64,000 bases of DNA, from the NCBI GenBank assembly GCA_963920765.1, contig OY987244.1, positions 20,874,358-20,938,357 of the forward strand, written 5' to 3'. The stretch is from Ulota crispa (Eukaryota > Streptophyta > Bryopsida > Orthotrichales > Orthotrichaceae). Position numbers and translations under genes: made by a program. This document shows, piece by piece, positions 35,966 through 47,233 of the stretch (position 1 is the stretch's first letter; the number at the start of each line of letters is the position of its first letter). Below the pieces are notes generated by a model. The model saw nothing but the letters and a program-made list of their open reading frames with translations, was not told where the DNA came from and made no database searches.

Positions 35966-37157
35966 AAACAAGTTTGTGTAACAAAAAACATACTCCATAA
36001 ATGGTATTTCAATTTCATATTGTTGGTATTTGATTCTCATGCAATCCCAATCAACCGTACCAAGTTTTGGTTACTAAAAACCAAAATCCTATTTTTGGTA
36101 AATTGTTTCGTGTCAAAATCATGGTTTTACGAGAAAGTTGATTAAGGTAGGCACACCCATCCCCGTCATGTCCCCATGGGTGTTACCTGACATTGTTAGG
36201 AACTAACAAATATTTATCAAATGGTTATGGGTAATTAAGTGATAGTTATGGGTGACAAAGTGATGGTTGTGGGTGACTTGCATGACAGTTTTGAGTACCC
36301 ATCTCACTATTTAAGAACCAAGGAGCCTTGTTTTTAGCATCTTTTACACATGGTTCCTACAATTTCAGTGATTTTGGACTTTGAAAAATCTTTGTGAACA
36401 AATGCTTGCAATTGGAACCTTGAAATTGATGCCAATATTTTGGGTTTCCACTTCCTAACTTACGGTATTTTTTTCAAAGTTTGTCAATTGTTTTATCTAC
36501 TCCAAAACCCTTATTTCTACGCTTATGGGTGCGCCTACCTTAATACACATTGGTGATGAATTTTTGAGATTTGATTGCATGGATATGTAGGACATTCATA
36601 CGCACATCATTCTTTCTAACAAACATCTTCAAAAAGTTCAAATTTTTGTCAATAAAGATTTGAATGCTAGAGGGATAAAGACCAAATTTAGTAAACAAAA
36701 TATTTTTGTTTTTAATTAACTTTTGGCAAAATAAACATACCATCATACTCAAAAGTAGAAGTTAAAACATAATGTATGGGTCAATTAGTACAATTCAATT
36801 ATTATAAAGAATTATCTATTTTACTAAATTTTGTCATAATCACTCCAACATTCAAATTTATATTGAAGGAATTTTGAACTTTTTGAAGATGTTTGTTAGA
36901 AAGAAAAATGTGCGTATGAATGTCCTACACATCCATGCAATCAAATCTCAAAAATTCATCACCAATGTGTATTAATCAACTTTCTTGTAAAACCATGATT
37001 TTGACACAAAACAATTTACCAAAAATAGGATTTTGGTTTTTAGTAACCAAAACTTGGTACGGTTGATTGGGATTGCATGAGAATCAAATACCAACAATAT
37101 GAAATTGAAATACCATTTATGGAGTATGTTTTTTGTTACACAAACTTGTTTGAAATG
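35966..37157. repeat. Long foldback element 3, with a GGTAGG element in its left arm
   Basis: The left edge aacaagtttgtgtaacaaaa is mirrored by tgttacacaaacttgtt at the right. The left arm is split by the element at 36146-36539. At the matching place the right arm reads gtgtattaatcaactttc uninterrupted. The family motifs catggttttac and gatttgattgcatg are present in both arms. Confidence 0.85.
36146..36539 (+). mobile_element. GGTAGG-family element, copy 2, nested in a palindrome arm
   Basis: GGTAGGCACACCCATCC ... TATGGGTGCGCCTACC is flanked by TTAA on both sides (36142-36145 and 36540-36543). The opposite palindrome arm shows the unfilled site as a single TTAA (gttgattaatacac when read in the same direction). 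The target duplication is therefore TTAA, or the TA within it. It is 394 bp and non-coding. Confidence 0.8.
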
Positions 37158-37199
37158 CCAAAACATGGATTACATAACGTTGCTTCCGGGTATTGCACA

Positions 37200-38385
37200 A
37201 TATCCCCTAGTAAGTTTAGTATAGTACCCCCTCATTAAGTTTATGTTTGGATCCATTTTGATGTTTAAAAAACTTTATAAGAGATAGAGTATAATTTGGA
37301 TTTTTTTGCTTTGTTTTATGGTATTGTAAGTCTCATGCAATCTCAATCAAGCATATCAAATTTAATTTCCCAAAAATAAAAAATCCATTTTTGGTGAATT
37401 ATTTCATATTAAAATTCATAGTTTTACATGAAAATTGATTGAAGAAAATAGGTGATGAATTTTTGAGATTTGATTGCATGGGTATGTAAGGAACATCCAT
37501 ATGTACCTTTCATGTTAAAACAAATAGCATTAAGTAACAAAAAACATGATCTACAAGGAAATCAATGCAAAACCAATTTGGGATGTGGTAGGACTAAAAT
37601 TTGTAAAATAGATATTTCTTTATGAAAATCATAATTTGCTATTTGACTCATACAATGTGATTACATTTGTATCTTTGACTATGAAAATGTATTTACTTAG
37701 CCAAAACCTAGTTAGAATATAAAGATATCTATTCTACAAATTTTGGTCTTACTACACCCTACATTGATTTTGCATTGATTTCCTTGTAAATCATGTTTTT
37801 GTTACTTAATATTATTTGTTTTAACGTGAAAGGTACATATGGATGTTCCTTACATACTCATGCAATCAAATCTCAAAAATTCATCACCTATTTTCTTCAA
37901 TCAATTTTCATGTAAAACTATGAATTTTAATATGAAACAATTCATCAAAAATGGGTTTTTTTTATTTTTGGGAACTTAAATTTGATATGCTTGATTGAGA
38001 TTGTATGAGAATTACAAAACCATAAAACAAAGTAAAAAATTCAAATTATATCCTATCTTTTATAGAGTTTTCAACCTGTGAGTGGCCCAGCGCCTCAAAA
38101 TGGGGCGCTCAGTTTTCAAAAAAGTTCACATTTGACTCTTATTCTCTTCTTAATGGTAAAGTTAAAGGACTTGTACTTTTTCATGTACCTTTAGGCATGT
38201 GTCTACTACCCCTCAAAAAAATTCAAGCTATTTGACTCTACTTAGGTAATACTTTTATTGGACTAAGTATACAAGGGTATGGATTTGAGTGAATACGGCC
38301 TGGGTGCTCGGGGGTTAAACAACAAATGGATTTGAATGTAAACTTACTGAGGGGTACCATACAATGGCATGTACTAATCTTACCA
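37200..38385. repeat. Long foldback element 4, with a TTAA element in its right arm
   Basis: The left arm starts near tagtaccccctcattaagttt and the right arm ends near aaacttactgaggggtacc. The inner parts (about 37440-37640 and 37720-37950) mirror closely. The right arm is split by the element at 38075-38314. The left arm at 37264-37269 is the intact counterpart. Confidence 0.8.
38075..38314 (+). mobile_element. Short TTAA-flanked element, family C copy 3
   Basis: Its ends CCTGTGAGTGGCCC and GGGTGCTCGGGG are relatives of CCCCTGAGCGCCC. The flanks are TCAA (38071-38074, one base changed) and TTAA (38315-38318). Against the left palindrome arm (atgtttaaaaaactt), the site before insertion was TTAA. 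It is 240 bp, much shorter than the 750-770 bp relatives. Confidence 0.7.
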
Positions 38386-38402
38386 ACTACCTATTTTAGC
38401 CA

Positions 38403-38735
38403 TTCAATTTTTTTGGTGAAATGTGGAGTATAATTGGTATATTTTTGTCAAAAACATTATCATTGCATCCTTATGCAATCCCCATCAAGTGTATCAAATT
38501 TCAAATCCTAAAAACCAAAACTCCATTTTTGGTAAATCATTTTGTAAGAAACTCATGGTTTTACATGGTGTTGATCAAAAAAATTGATGATGAGATTTTG
38601 GGATTTGATTCCATGCTTTTGTAGGAAACATCCATATGCACATCCTCCATGCTAAAAACAACCCTCTTGAGTAACAAAAAACTGATCTACAAAAGATTTA
38701 GTAAAATTTGCGATATGCCCAAATTTTGTGAAATA
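38403..38735 (+). repeat. Single arm of a foldback-family element
   Basis: Sequence such as catggttttacatgg, gatttgattccatgc and aacatccatatgcacatcc matches one arm of foldbacks 1-4, but no mirrored partner follows. It is probably a deletion derivative. Confidence 0.6.
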
Positions 38736-39527
38736 AATTGAAACTAAACATGTTAGAGATTATATTAAGAAAGAAAACTCAACAACAACACGTATAGTTT
38801 GAAAGATTATAATGTTTGAACATGAGGGTGCTAAACTTGCAAAAGTGACTTGAAGTCTCCCAATCTTCATTTCACATGTCAAATCTAAAAAGTTGATCCC
38901 AAAAAACATTTGGTTTAAAGTCATTTCATGTTTAACTTTAATCACTTTATGACTTTCAAAATCTACTCCTAATTTTTTTTTAAATGAATTTCTAATGTGG
39001 ATTTTTCTCCAAGCTTTAATGCACTTGAGGCTCATTTTCAAAATCTTCCAACACTAGAAAACTCAAGATTGCAGAGGACACCATTGTATGAAAACTTGAT
39101 TAGAAAAATTATGAACATTCATTTTCATTATCAGATTTTTGATGTTAAAAATAGACTTCAAAACAAACTTATATTGTACAAAAATTACTATAAATAGGGA
39201 TTTGATAAGGTCTGATTCATCTTCAAAATTTTGTAAACACCCAAATTGGGTGCCTTAGGCATTTAGCAGTGCATTCTTTTGGCAGTATGGAAGTGGAACC
39301 AGTCTAGCGACAAATCTAACAAATTTGGGCCACTGGTGCGTGGTCCCTCCATTTATCACCCAATTAGATGTGGATACGAGAAATTGCGATAATTGCCTAC
39401 ACGAAAAAAGAATGCGCTGGCATTTAGGGGTTAATTGTCCATGCATGCTCCGCCTCTAATATTGCTTTTTATAATTTCTTTAATTTTTGGGACTGCCCAA
39501 TAAAGGATCTGAAATATCGTTTGAGGG
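38736..39527. other. Intergenic DNA with a degraded TTAA-type element near its end
   Basis: No gene is seen. At about 39256-39434, ttaggcatttagcag ... ctggcatttaggggttaa forms weak inverted ends finishing at TTAA, probably a short decayed TTAA element. At 39525, gagggTTAAcccc suggests a second element end abutting family C copy 1. Confidence 0.35.
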
Positions 39528-39531
39528 TTAA

Positions 39532-40300
39532 CCCCTGAGCGCCCAAAGTGTAATCCGACTTTATTGGAGCGCAGGGGTGAGGGTCCAGGCTTACAAGCCT
39601 ATTTTTTTCCGCCTCACTCAGATCCAATGGAGTTGACGGTTGAAAATGATGGGGGGCAAGTTGCTCAAGGTGTGGGTGTGAGTTTGGGTCATTTTGACCG
39701 GGAAAATTCTGAGATTATAATGGTCAAAATCAAGTTGACCTTTTGGGTTTTACTGGAAAAGAGGGTGGTTTCTTCCTTGACCATGGCTGTACTATCGCAA
39801 TTTTCAAAATTCCAGTTTCATTTTTTGAGGAGGTTTAGGGCGAGGTAGGAGGCAAGTACCTGCAAATTTTCAGGTTCATCTGATAGTAAGAGCATCACTG
39901 ACACGCACATTGAAGTCATGAACTCTGGAGCATGGAATGAGAAATCGACCGGATCAGTACAGTGGTTATTGACACCCGGCCAGTCTGATGGGTCGACGCT
40001 TATGAGGAGACAGGCAGTTACACACAACTTGCACTCTCCCGCACTCTCCTGCGGTGAATAAACCGGCAGTTGAGGGTCACCTCGGTCACCTTCAACCATG
40101 AAACTCATACCTACGCTGCTAAATCCAGAAATTCAGATGACGTAAGATCGCCCTCCCCTCGTTATCCCACTCTGCACCATCGATGACCCTACAGCCTACC
40201 TGCCAGTACAATCAACCTGGCAGTACATCCCAATCTCAGCAATATAAGCCTCGATTTCCAATTCCCAGCGACAGGAACTTGCTCCTGGGGCGCTCAGGGG
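39532..40300 (+). mobile_element. TTAA-flanked element, family C copy 1 (769 bp)
   Basis: The ends CCCCTGAGCGCCC and GGGGCGCTCAGGGG form perfect 13-bp inverted repeats, between TTAA at 39528-39531 and TTAA at 40301-40304. It is more GC-rich inside than the other families. A 94-codon frame at 39564-39848 has no recognisable domain. Related ends occur at 3198, 38075 and 61432. Confidence 0.75.
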
Positions 40301-40476
40301 TTAAACAATCCATTTGTCACGATACAATTGTGTTGAGATGCAGAAGGGCTATTTGATTCTCTAGTTATGCCATGATGCCATAGGTGCAGCGACCTCCGAA
40401 ACCTAAAAAATGACATCAAAGTAGGGTTTTCAACATTATCCTGTTCAATACTGAGTATTTACAATTAATTCCTCGA

Positions 40477-41709
40477 CCCCTAAAGGACCAAGCCCTTTTT
40501 CTTGTGAAAGCCACTTAAAACTGTTACTTTTTGGGGAATGAGTAGAAAGGTAGAAAAAAAATGATTTTTTTTAAAAATTGAATGTTAAGATCTTGCCCTA
40601 AATTATGGGAGGTATTTGTGGGAAAAAAATCAGCTCATTCTTGATGTAGAGGAGTGAGATATTGACATCTGAAGGTAAAAAAAAAGTTTTTTCTTTGTTG
40701 TCCAAAAATTTCAAAATTCCTTAACTGCTCCTATATCAAAAAAATTACTCTATGCAAAGTTGAGGTTTATTTTTTCCATGTCAAAAACCAAGTTAGGTAT
40801 GTGAGGGATAATTTTCAAATGAATTGGAGGTGTGAGTCATACTTTGTAAAATCTTGTAATGCCATAAGGCCATGAAATTTGCATATACACTACACCAAAT
40901 ACTGCATTTAGGTTGCCCCATACTAATATCTCAACATTCCACACTATTTAAATACTTACTGTAGTTTATCAATAATTATTGTGATAAATAAATTTTAAAA
41001 TATTTGAAAACTATTACAAAGTTGTAGAAACATAAACTAACAACATCCAAGTTGTAAATCCAGTGAAATTCAAATATATAAAGAGTTATATGCACTTCCA
41101 AGTGGACAAGTGGTGGGTCATGAGGTAACTTTCCAAGGTAAGGCAACCTAATTGTTGAGGCAACCTAAATGCACTATTTGGTGTAGGCAAAATTGGAGGA
41201 TCTATGGAAAACTCAAAAATATGAATTACTTCGATCCAAATGGTAAACCAAGGAATCTTAGTCTACTACAACTTGGAAAAAAAAAGTCAAAAACAAAATA
41301 CACAAAGAACTCAAAAAAGTAAAGCATCTAATTTTATAAGAAGCAAAAGGAGTGGAGGTTTGGGAGTCCCATCCTTACGAGCAAACTAAAACTTCTCACT
41401 CATCAATTAGAATCAATGATTCAAAGCTTCCCACATACATGTTAATGTAAAGAACCATTTTTAGATTTTCATTTTAAAAAAATGAAAATTTTAAAGAAGT
41501 TTTTGGGCTGCCTACCTTTGCTTATTTTTCAAAAATTCATACTTAACTTCTTCAATAAATGTTGGAATGAAGAAAAAATTAGATTTTTGTGTAGATTTTT
41601 GAATTCCCCATTTTCAATAAAAATTCCAAAAATCACACAAAATAGTTTAAGTTTAGATACATGCTCAAAATTCCATTTTTCCCCCAAAGGGACAATAGTC
41701 CTTTAAGGG
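40477..41709 (+). mobile_element. TTAA-flanked element, family B copy 2, with a nested TA-flanked element
   Basis: It starts CCCCTAAAGGACCAAGCCC (left target decayed to TCGA) and ends GTCCTTTAAGGG before TTAA (41710-41713). Without the nested 291-bp element plus TA it is about 940 bp, like the other family B copies. It lacks the family A insertion of copy 1 and serves as its empty-site reference. Confidence 0.7.
40893..41183. mobile_element. 291-bp TA-flanked MITE nested in family B copy 2
   Basis: The ends CACCAAATACTGCATTTAGG and CCTAAATGCACTATTTGGTG are inverted repeats flanked by TA (40891-40892 and 41184-41185). Family B copy 1 lacks it and reads cactaggtaaaattgg at this place. A TA duplication suggests a Tc1/mariner-type MITE, though the end is not the usual Stowaway CTCCCTCC. 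Confidence 0.7.
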
Positions 41710-41713
41710 TTAA

Positions 41714-42900
41714 AGACAAAGGAGTAGTCTTGATTCCCAAAATCATGATGTTGAATTGTGAAATGTGATTTAGAAGTGTGATAAAGTGGTGACTTGCAAA
41801 TAATGAGTTGTAGACGGTGAACCATTGAACAAAACCACCAATTGAATTTGCCCATGCACACACCAATTGTCATCAACAATTTTGAAACTGCAAACAATGC
41901 AAATTTTCTTTCATAATAGTTAATGGAACAAAAACTAACAGTTCTGAAAAACACATGTTTCTTATACATTTGAGTATAAATTGTAGTGATTTTTGTGGAT
42001 ACTTCTTAGTAATTTGAATTTTGAAGTTGTTATTGAAAGGCCATTATTTGATCCAATAAAGTTAATGCATAACTCATAAACATCAGGCTAGTCACTGCAA
42101 CCAACCTGACTACAATGTTCTATATTGATATTTAATGCTATTATTGGTGTGGCAATTGCCCAAAAAGCTGCAAAAGTCAACAATACATGCTGACCTCATG
42201 AAATCTGCAAGAAGGGTAGCATGGGACCTAAGACCATGTGTGTGAATCTTCTAGCAATTTAAGTTACCTAAAAATATGAGTATACTCTCTGAGGTTGTTT
42301 ATTGCCTTCCATGATGCACCATGTATGTATGACCACTTGTAACAAAAATTCAAATGTAAATTGACTATTTCCCAACTTGCAAAGTGTTTTTTTATGACTA
42401 GCGGATAATTTTTGTCCGCCTCATTGTGTAAGGATTAAACAAAAACAAACTTGTATTCATTTGGGGTATAGAATAATGTTAGAGAAAAGTTTTGGAGATC
42501 TCAACCCAAAATGTGCTACATTAATAATATGAAATCTAGTAACATGTTAAAGAATGAAAAATCAAGGTTTTGTGCACATTGTTCACATTCATACAGTGTT
42601 ACAAAATTTGAACGCCTAGATCCTAGTGGTTGGGTAAGGGGCATGGTGCAAGAACCTTGGTTAAATTACCTATTTTTTCAAACCATGAATCGGTAAAGTA
42701 AGATTATGGATAAAACATCAAACAATCATCGAAATGTGGCTATGACATCCCACTTCAAGATTGTTTTTGGAGAGTTGATTGGTGATTGATTCAATAACGG
42801 AAAAAGTTTTGCAAAACATTCCAGTTGTTTTTTCCAAAATCGAAAAGATAAAAATGGTTTCATACCAAAAAAAGCTCTGCCCGGCCCAACTTCAAAAGAA
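41714..42900. other. Intergenic DNA, no gene seen
   Basis: AT-rich sequence between the family B element and the rise in GC content at about 42.9 kb. Open frames here are short and without motifs. Confidence 0.4.
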
Positions 42901-45900
42901 AGTAAATACCCGATAGACCAAACTCGTCACTCCACTTGTCTGCAGTGTACTCCGGTGCGTCCAGTCCAGAGCCAATCCCAGCCTCCCGCACCGTCAACTG
43001 CGCCGTTCCGACCGCGCTGTCAACTAGCGCGTGAACTCCGCGCATGAACCCCGACGAGCCCAATCCAGCGAGCATGCGCTTCGTTCATCCAGAACCGGAT
43101 GCCGCGTCGCCCAACCGGCGGACGGAAGTGAGAGCAGCGACGGAGCCGTCGAAGGGCAGCCGAGCCGCCTTGCGCTCATCATCATTCAGTTTCCCTTCCC
43201 TTGCAGGTCTGAGCGCGCTCTGCCCATCATCTCTCTCTGCTTGCTCTTCCCTTTTCCTCCTGCCTGCGCGGTGACGAAGTTACTCAGACCACGACGACAC
43301 TACTGACGCCACTGCCTCTCTGTCTCAGTCCACCGCCCCGCAGCTAGAAAGAGATCCAGCTGCAACCTCAGATCGCTCTTCGCCGCTGGATCCAGCGCAT
43401 GCTCTGCAGTCTTTGGTTTTGCTACCGCCAGATTGCAGCCCACAAGCGCAGCTAGTGCGGGCTGCGAGTGATTTCCAACACGGAGCCGACGGGTGGACAG
43501 ATTCTTTGTTGCGTGCTGATTTTGGGAGGGCTGCATGGAGGCCAGGGCGTCGCGGTCTAGGAGTGACGATCTGCAGGCGCTGCTAGACGAGGTGACGAAC
43601 GATATGGTTTTTCTTGAATGGGATTAGGGGGTATCTGATGGTGGATGGTACGCGGGGATTGGAGGGGCAGCGGGGTGAATAGAGGATATGTTGCTGTGTG
43701 GTTGACGATTGAGGTGGGACCGAGTGATTTTTGCTTGGGTATGGTATCAGGAATCTTGGGTAACGGAGACATGGGAGAGCTAGCTCAGGTATCGGTGCGG
43801 AGATGGCGGTGGCGACGGCGACCGGCTGATGGTTCTGTGCTGCCTCATCGTCTCTCCTGGGCATCCCCGAGGTGGGGGCGCGGGGGGTCCTGTAGACTTG
43901 CGACCATTAGTGTACATGTGGTTAGGGGCGGGCGAGTTCGGGGCGTTTTGGACCTGCGGGGGGTAAGAGCGCGGTGAACAACTACAGAAACCCGACGTGC
44001 TTGCTTCGGGTCTCATAGACCCCTTGTGTCTATTTCTGTCCTCGCTCTTTCACCTCGGGGACGGGTGCATCACGCATACCCTACTCATGGACAATTTGAA
44101 CGCCGCCACTCATCAACCATTGAATTTGTAGGTCGTCGGCTGAGTTTGATTCTCTCTGTATTGCATTCGTGGCGCTTCTCAGTTTGGCCGTAGCCCTGAT
44201 ATCGCCTTGCCAACTACTCTGATTGCATCATTCGTGCTGCCATGGCAGATTCCGACTGCGCTAATTGCAGGATTTATGCTAGAATAAGTCATAGCTCCGG
44301 CAGCAGGTCTGGAGTGTGCAAATTCAGCTCTAGGTTGTCACCTTCAATCCCCGTGGTACCCAACAGATTGAATCCGTTGTTGAGAGGACGATTTCTCGTA
44401 GCTGCGTGCATCTGGGTACACAGCTAAATTCTCAGGTGCTTTTGGACATTGCAAGGGAGAGTCGAAGTTAGGTCTTTGAGGACGACGGACGTGTTGTTTC
44501 CTTGTCCACCATTTTATGTACGTGGGACATGGAATCACGTGGGGGGAAATCCATGTGAGAGAGGCGGCGATTCTGGACCCGGAATTGGTAATTGCACGAG
44601 ATAATTGTGCTGCTCTTCGAATGTGACGAATTGCATTTTCTGGCAGTATAGTTACACATCTCGATGCTATGTTGGGACCCACACAGCTAGATCCGGCAAT
44701 CGAACATTCTCGGCAGCTCTTCGTGTCGTGCACTTCAAGCTAGTGCCGAGTTTTCTGGGCAGGGGTACAAGTCCTGAAGCGTTTGTGGAATAGGTTGAGA
44801 GCTACCAGCGTGCCTAACGCTGGGTGTTTCTGGAGAGTCAAATTGCTCTGAAAATGGATGTACGTTTATTCGTTAGGATTCATTAACCCAGCTGACGAAG
44901 AAGACGCGCAGTCTTGTAACTTTCGGCTCATCTCTTCTGTTGCGGGAACGTAGCTGGAAAGCGTGGTGGAGTGTAGCAAAGCTCTGTTTCCTTGCTACGT
45001 GGTTGTTAGTGTTGGTCAAATTTTGCTGGGTTATGACGTTGGCAATTTGTTGTATGGGCAGCTTTCATCGTAATCGGATTCACGTACTGAATTCCAGCTT
45101 CTACTTTCACAGCGTCTTCAATTGTCGAGCTTGCGGACCCGGAGGGAGGTTGTGGATTAAAAACTACAGGAAGTTCTCCTGCAGTTGTTGGAGCTTGCAG
45201 AGGATAGCAGGATGACTACAGGATGGATTGATGGCGTTGTATTTAAACTGGGGAAATGAATCAATTCTGTTCTGCTTTGTGGATTAAGTATCCATGTATC
45301 TGAGCTGAACCCGCTGTACAGATGGCGTTCTCCTGTTGGAACAAGCAAATTATTGTAGACTGTGCATGAGGTGAATGCGGTATTTTGAACAAAACTTGGG
45401 TGCTGCCACGGTCTTAACTGTTCAACAAACCTAAGATCTCGCAGCTGCAAGAGGGAGTAGTTTTGACTCAAGACTCTGCTACATTGAAAGAATAGTAATT
45501 GCTGAGCTCAGTCTTTCCTCGTTAGGGTGAATACTCTTAGTTGGGTGCTTTGGAGATTTCTGCATGGGTAACACGGCAATAATCTGCATAGTCGTAAATG
45601 TGACGATAGGGGTTTCAGCTGATCTTATTTCTTAGTTCTTAGGTGTCAGGCGCCTTCAACTTGAGACTGTTTTTGTCAGAATGTAGCTTGCCGAAGTTAA
45701 CTAGAATGGAGTCCTGCATCCTGATTGGTCTGAACCTGGTTTGAGGCCAAGGAAAAGAGATAGAAAGCATGACAGAAGACGGATAACGGTTCTTCCGGAT
45801 TTACTCGTGCTTTAACTAGTGAGCTAGGTTGTAGACTGGATTCCTGATGGATCATTATGACATAGGTACGGTAGTACGGAGAATGTTCAACTTGACCAAT

Positions 45901-47233
45901 GGATGACGTACTTGCAGAAAGTGAAGGTTGTAATGCACATTGGTGGCAATCTTGAGATGTCAGTGGTTGTCATCTTCTAGGGTTTGGAAATTGAAAGGAG
46001 TTCAGATTCATGTCATTGTTGGGCGGCGTCGAGCTAGTCCGACAACTTCGTGTTCGCAAACACTTGATTTCCGAGCTACCTTGGAGCAGTGACTGATTGT
46101 GAAACGATGAAGGATCATCTATAGTTGTGAGAAAGGTTGGGAGTAAAAGTGTAGCAGACAGGAACATCAGAGGCATAATCAAGCATTACACAAGGTACTC
46201 GCTGTCAGGAACGAAGTGGGAGATTTGGGGATGGCTAATCAGCCAGTAACAGGGTCGAGGTGCAATATCTGGAGTGTCGATTTTGAGTGGGACTGAAGAG
46301 GAGCAGAGGTATCAATCTTTGCCTACATCCTTTTACTACTTGTTGCTTTGCCAGAAGCTTTGTTGAGTGTACGCACGATGCCCGTTTACTATCTGGGTCA
46401 ACCGAGTTGTAATTGATTTGAGTCTTTGCTTCGCTGAATAGAATGGTTTCGACTGCTCTGGTGCTGAACTTTCTGCAAGCGCAGGACAATTTTCTCGATT
46501 CCAGTAGATTACCGACGTCACTGATTTCAAAACTAACAGCATGCTGTACAACATGAAACTCGAGTGCATCGTTAAGAGTAATTAGTAGTTTGAGGTCAAT
46601 AGTCACATCGTGCTGGCAGTTCACATCCCGACTGTAATATGTTACGGGTGTCAAGAAGAAAGTTACGGCAGTTAATTTTTTCTCCAAAGAGCTCCTGCAT
46701 GTATTTGAGTCTAGCGTTGTGAAGAGTGATGCGAGGATGACCTGTAAATTAGACTCACAAGGAAGCCGCTACTGCGCACTGGAATGTTGGGACTTGACAG
46801 CAGTAGGGAGTGGTATCAGGATTGCGCACTCCAGATCACTTTCTGCTTGACTATGAAAGGCATTCGTGGAATCTCATATCGGCATCAATCGTGATCTCTC
46901 TTCTTGTCTAAAAAATCCCGTGCAGGCTAAGGATCAGTTGGGGTTCAGAGTCGGTCACCTCGTATGGCCTACCTTTCTCAAAGACAATTCAGTGGTTGAG
47001 GGTTCAGTGTCTCCCTCTTTGCTAGAGAACACACATTCTTCAACTAGGTTCTGTAGACTAAGTAGCGCAACTAATCATTTGTAATATGGATACCGCTCAG
47101 TTTTTCTAAACGTGCACTTAAAGTAGCGTTCAGTTAGAATTGGGATTTCCTTCCGAGTCATATAAAAATACTGCCCGACAGGTGATTATAGAACAACATG
47201 TGTGTACAGGTGGGAGCACCACATTGACTTAAG
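42901..47233 (+). promoter_or_regulatory. Probable promoter, leader and long 5' intron region of the zinc-finger/AP2 gene
   Basis: GC content rises abruptly at about 42.9 kb, and no transposon end is visible for the next 4.3 kb. A pyrimidine-rich stretch (about 43171-43265, tctctctctgcttgctcttc) looks like a core promoter or leader. No frame resembles a known protein. The simplest reading is promoter plus 5' untranslated exon(s) and intron(s) of the gene starting at 47234. A separate unrecognised gene cannot be excluded. Confidence 0.4.
43535..43591 (+). other. Candidate first exon or upstream short frame
   Basis: An ATG opens a 19-codon frame, MEARASRSRSDDLQALLDE, ending exactly at a good donor (gacgag/gtgacg). 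If joined to ttaag/ATG at 47234 the frame would be kept, but that acceptor lacks a pyrimidine tract. If joined at the stronger acceptor before 47210 it stops after five codons and would be an upstream short frame. Confidence 0.25.
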
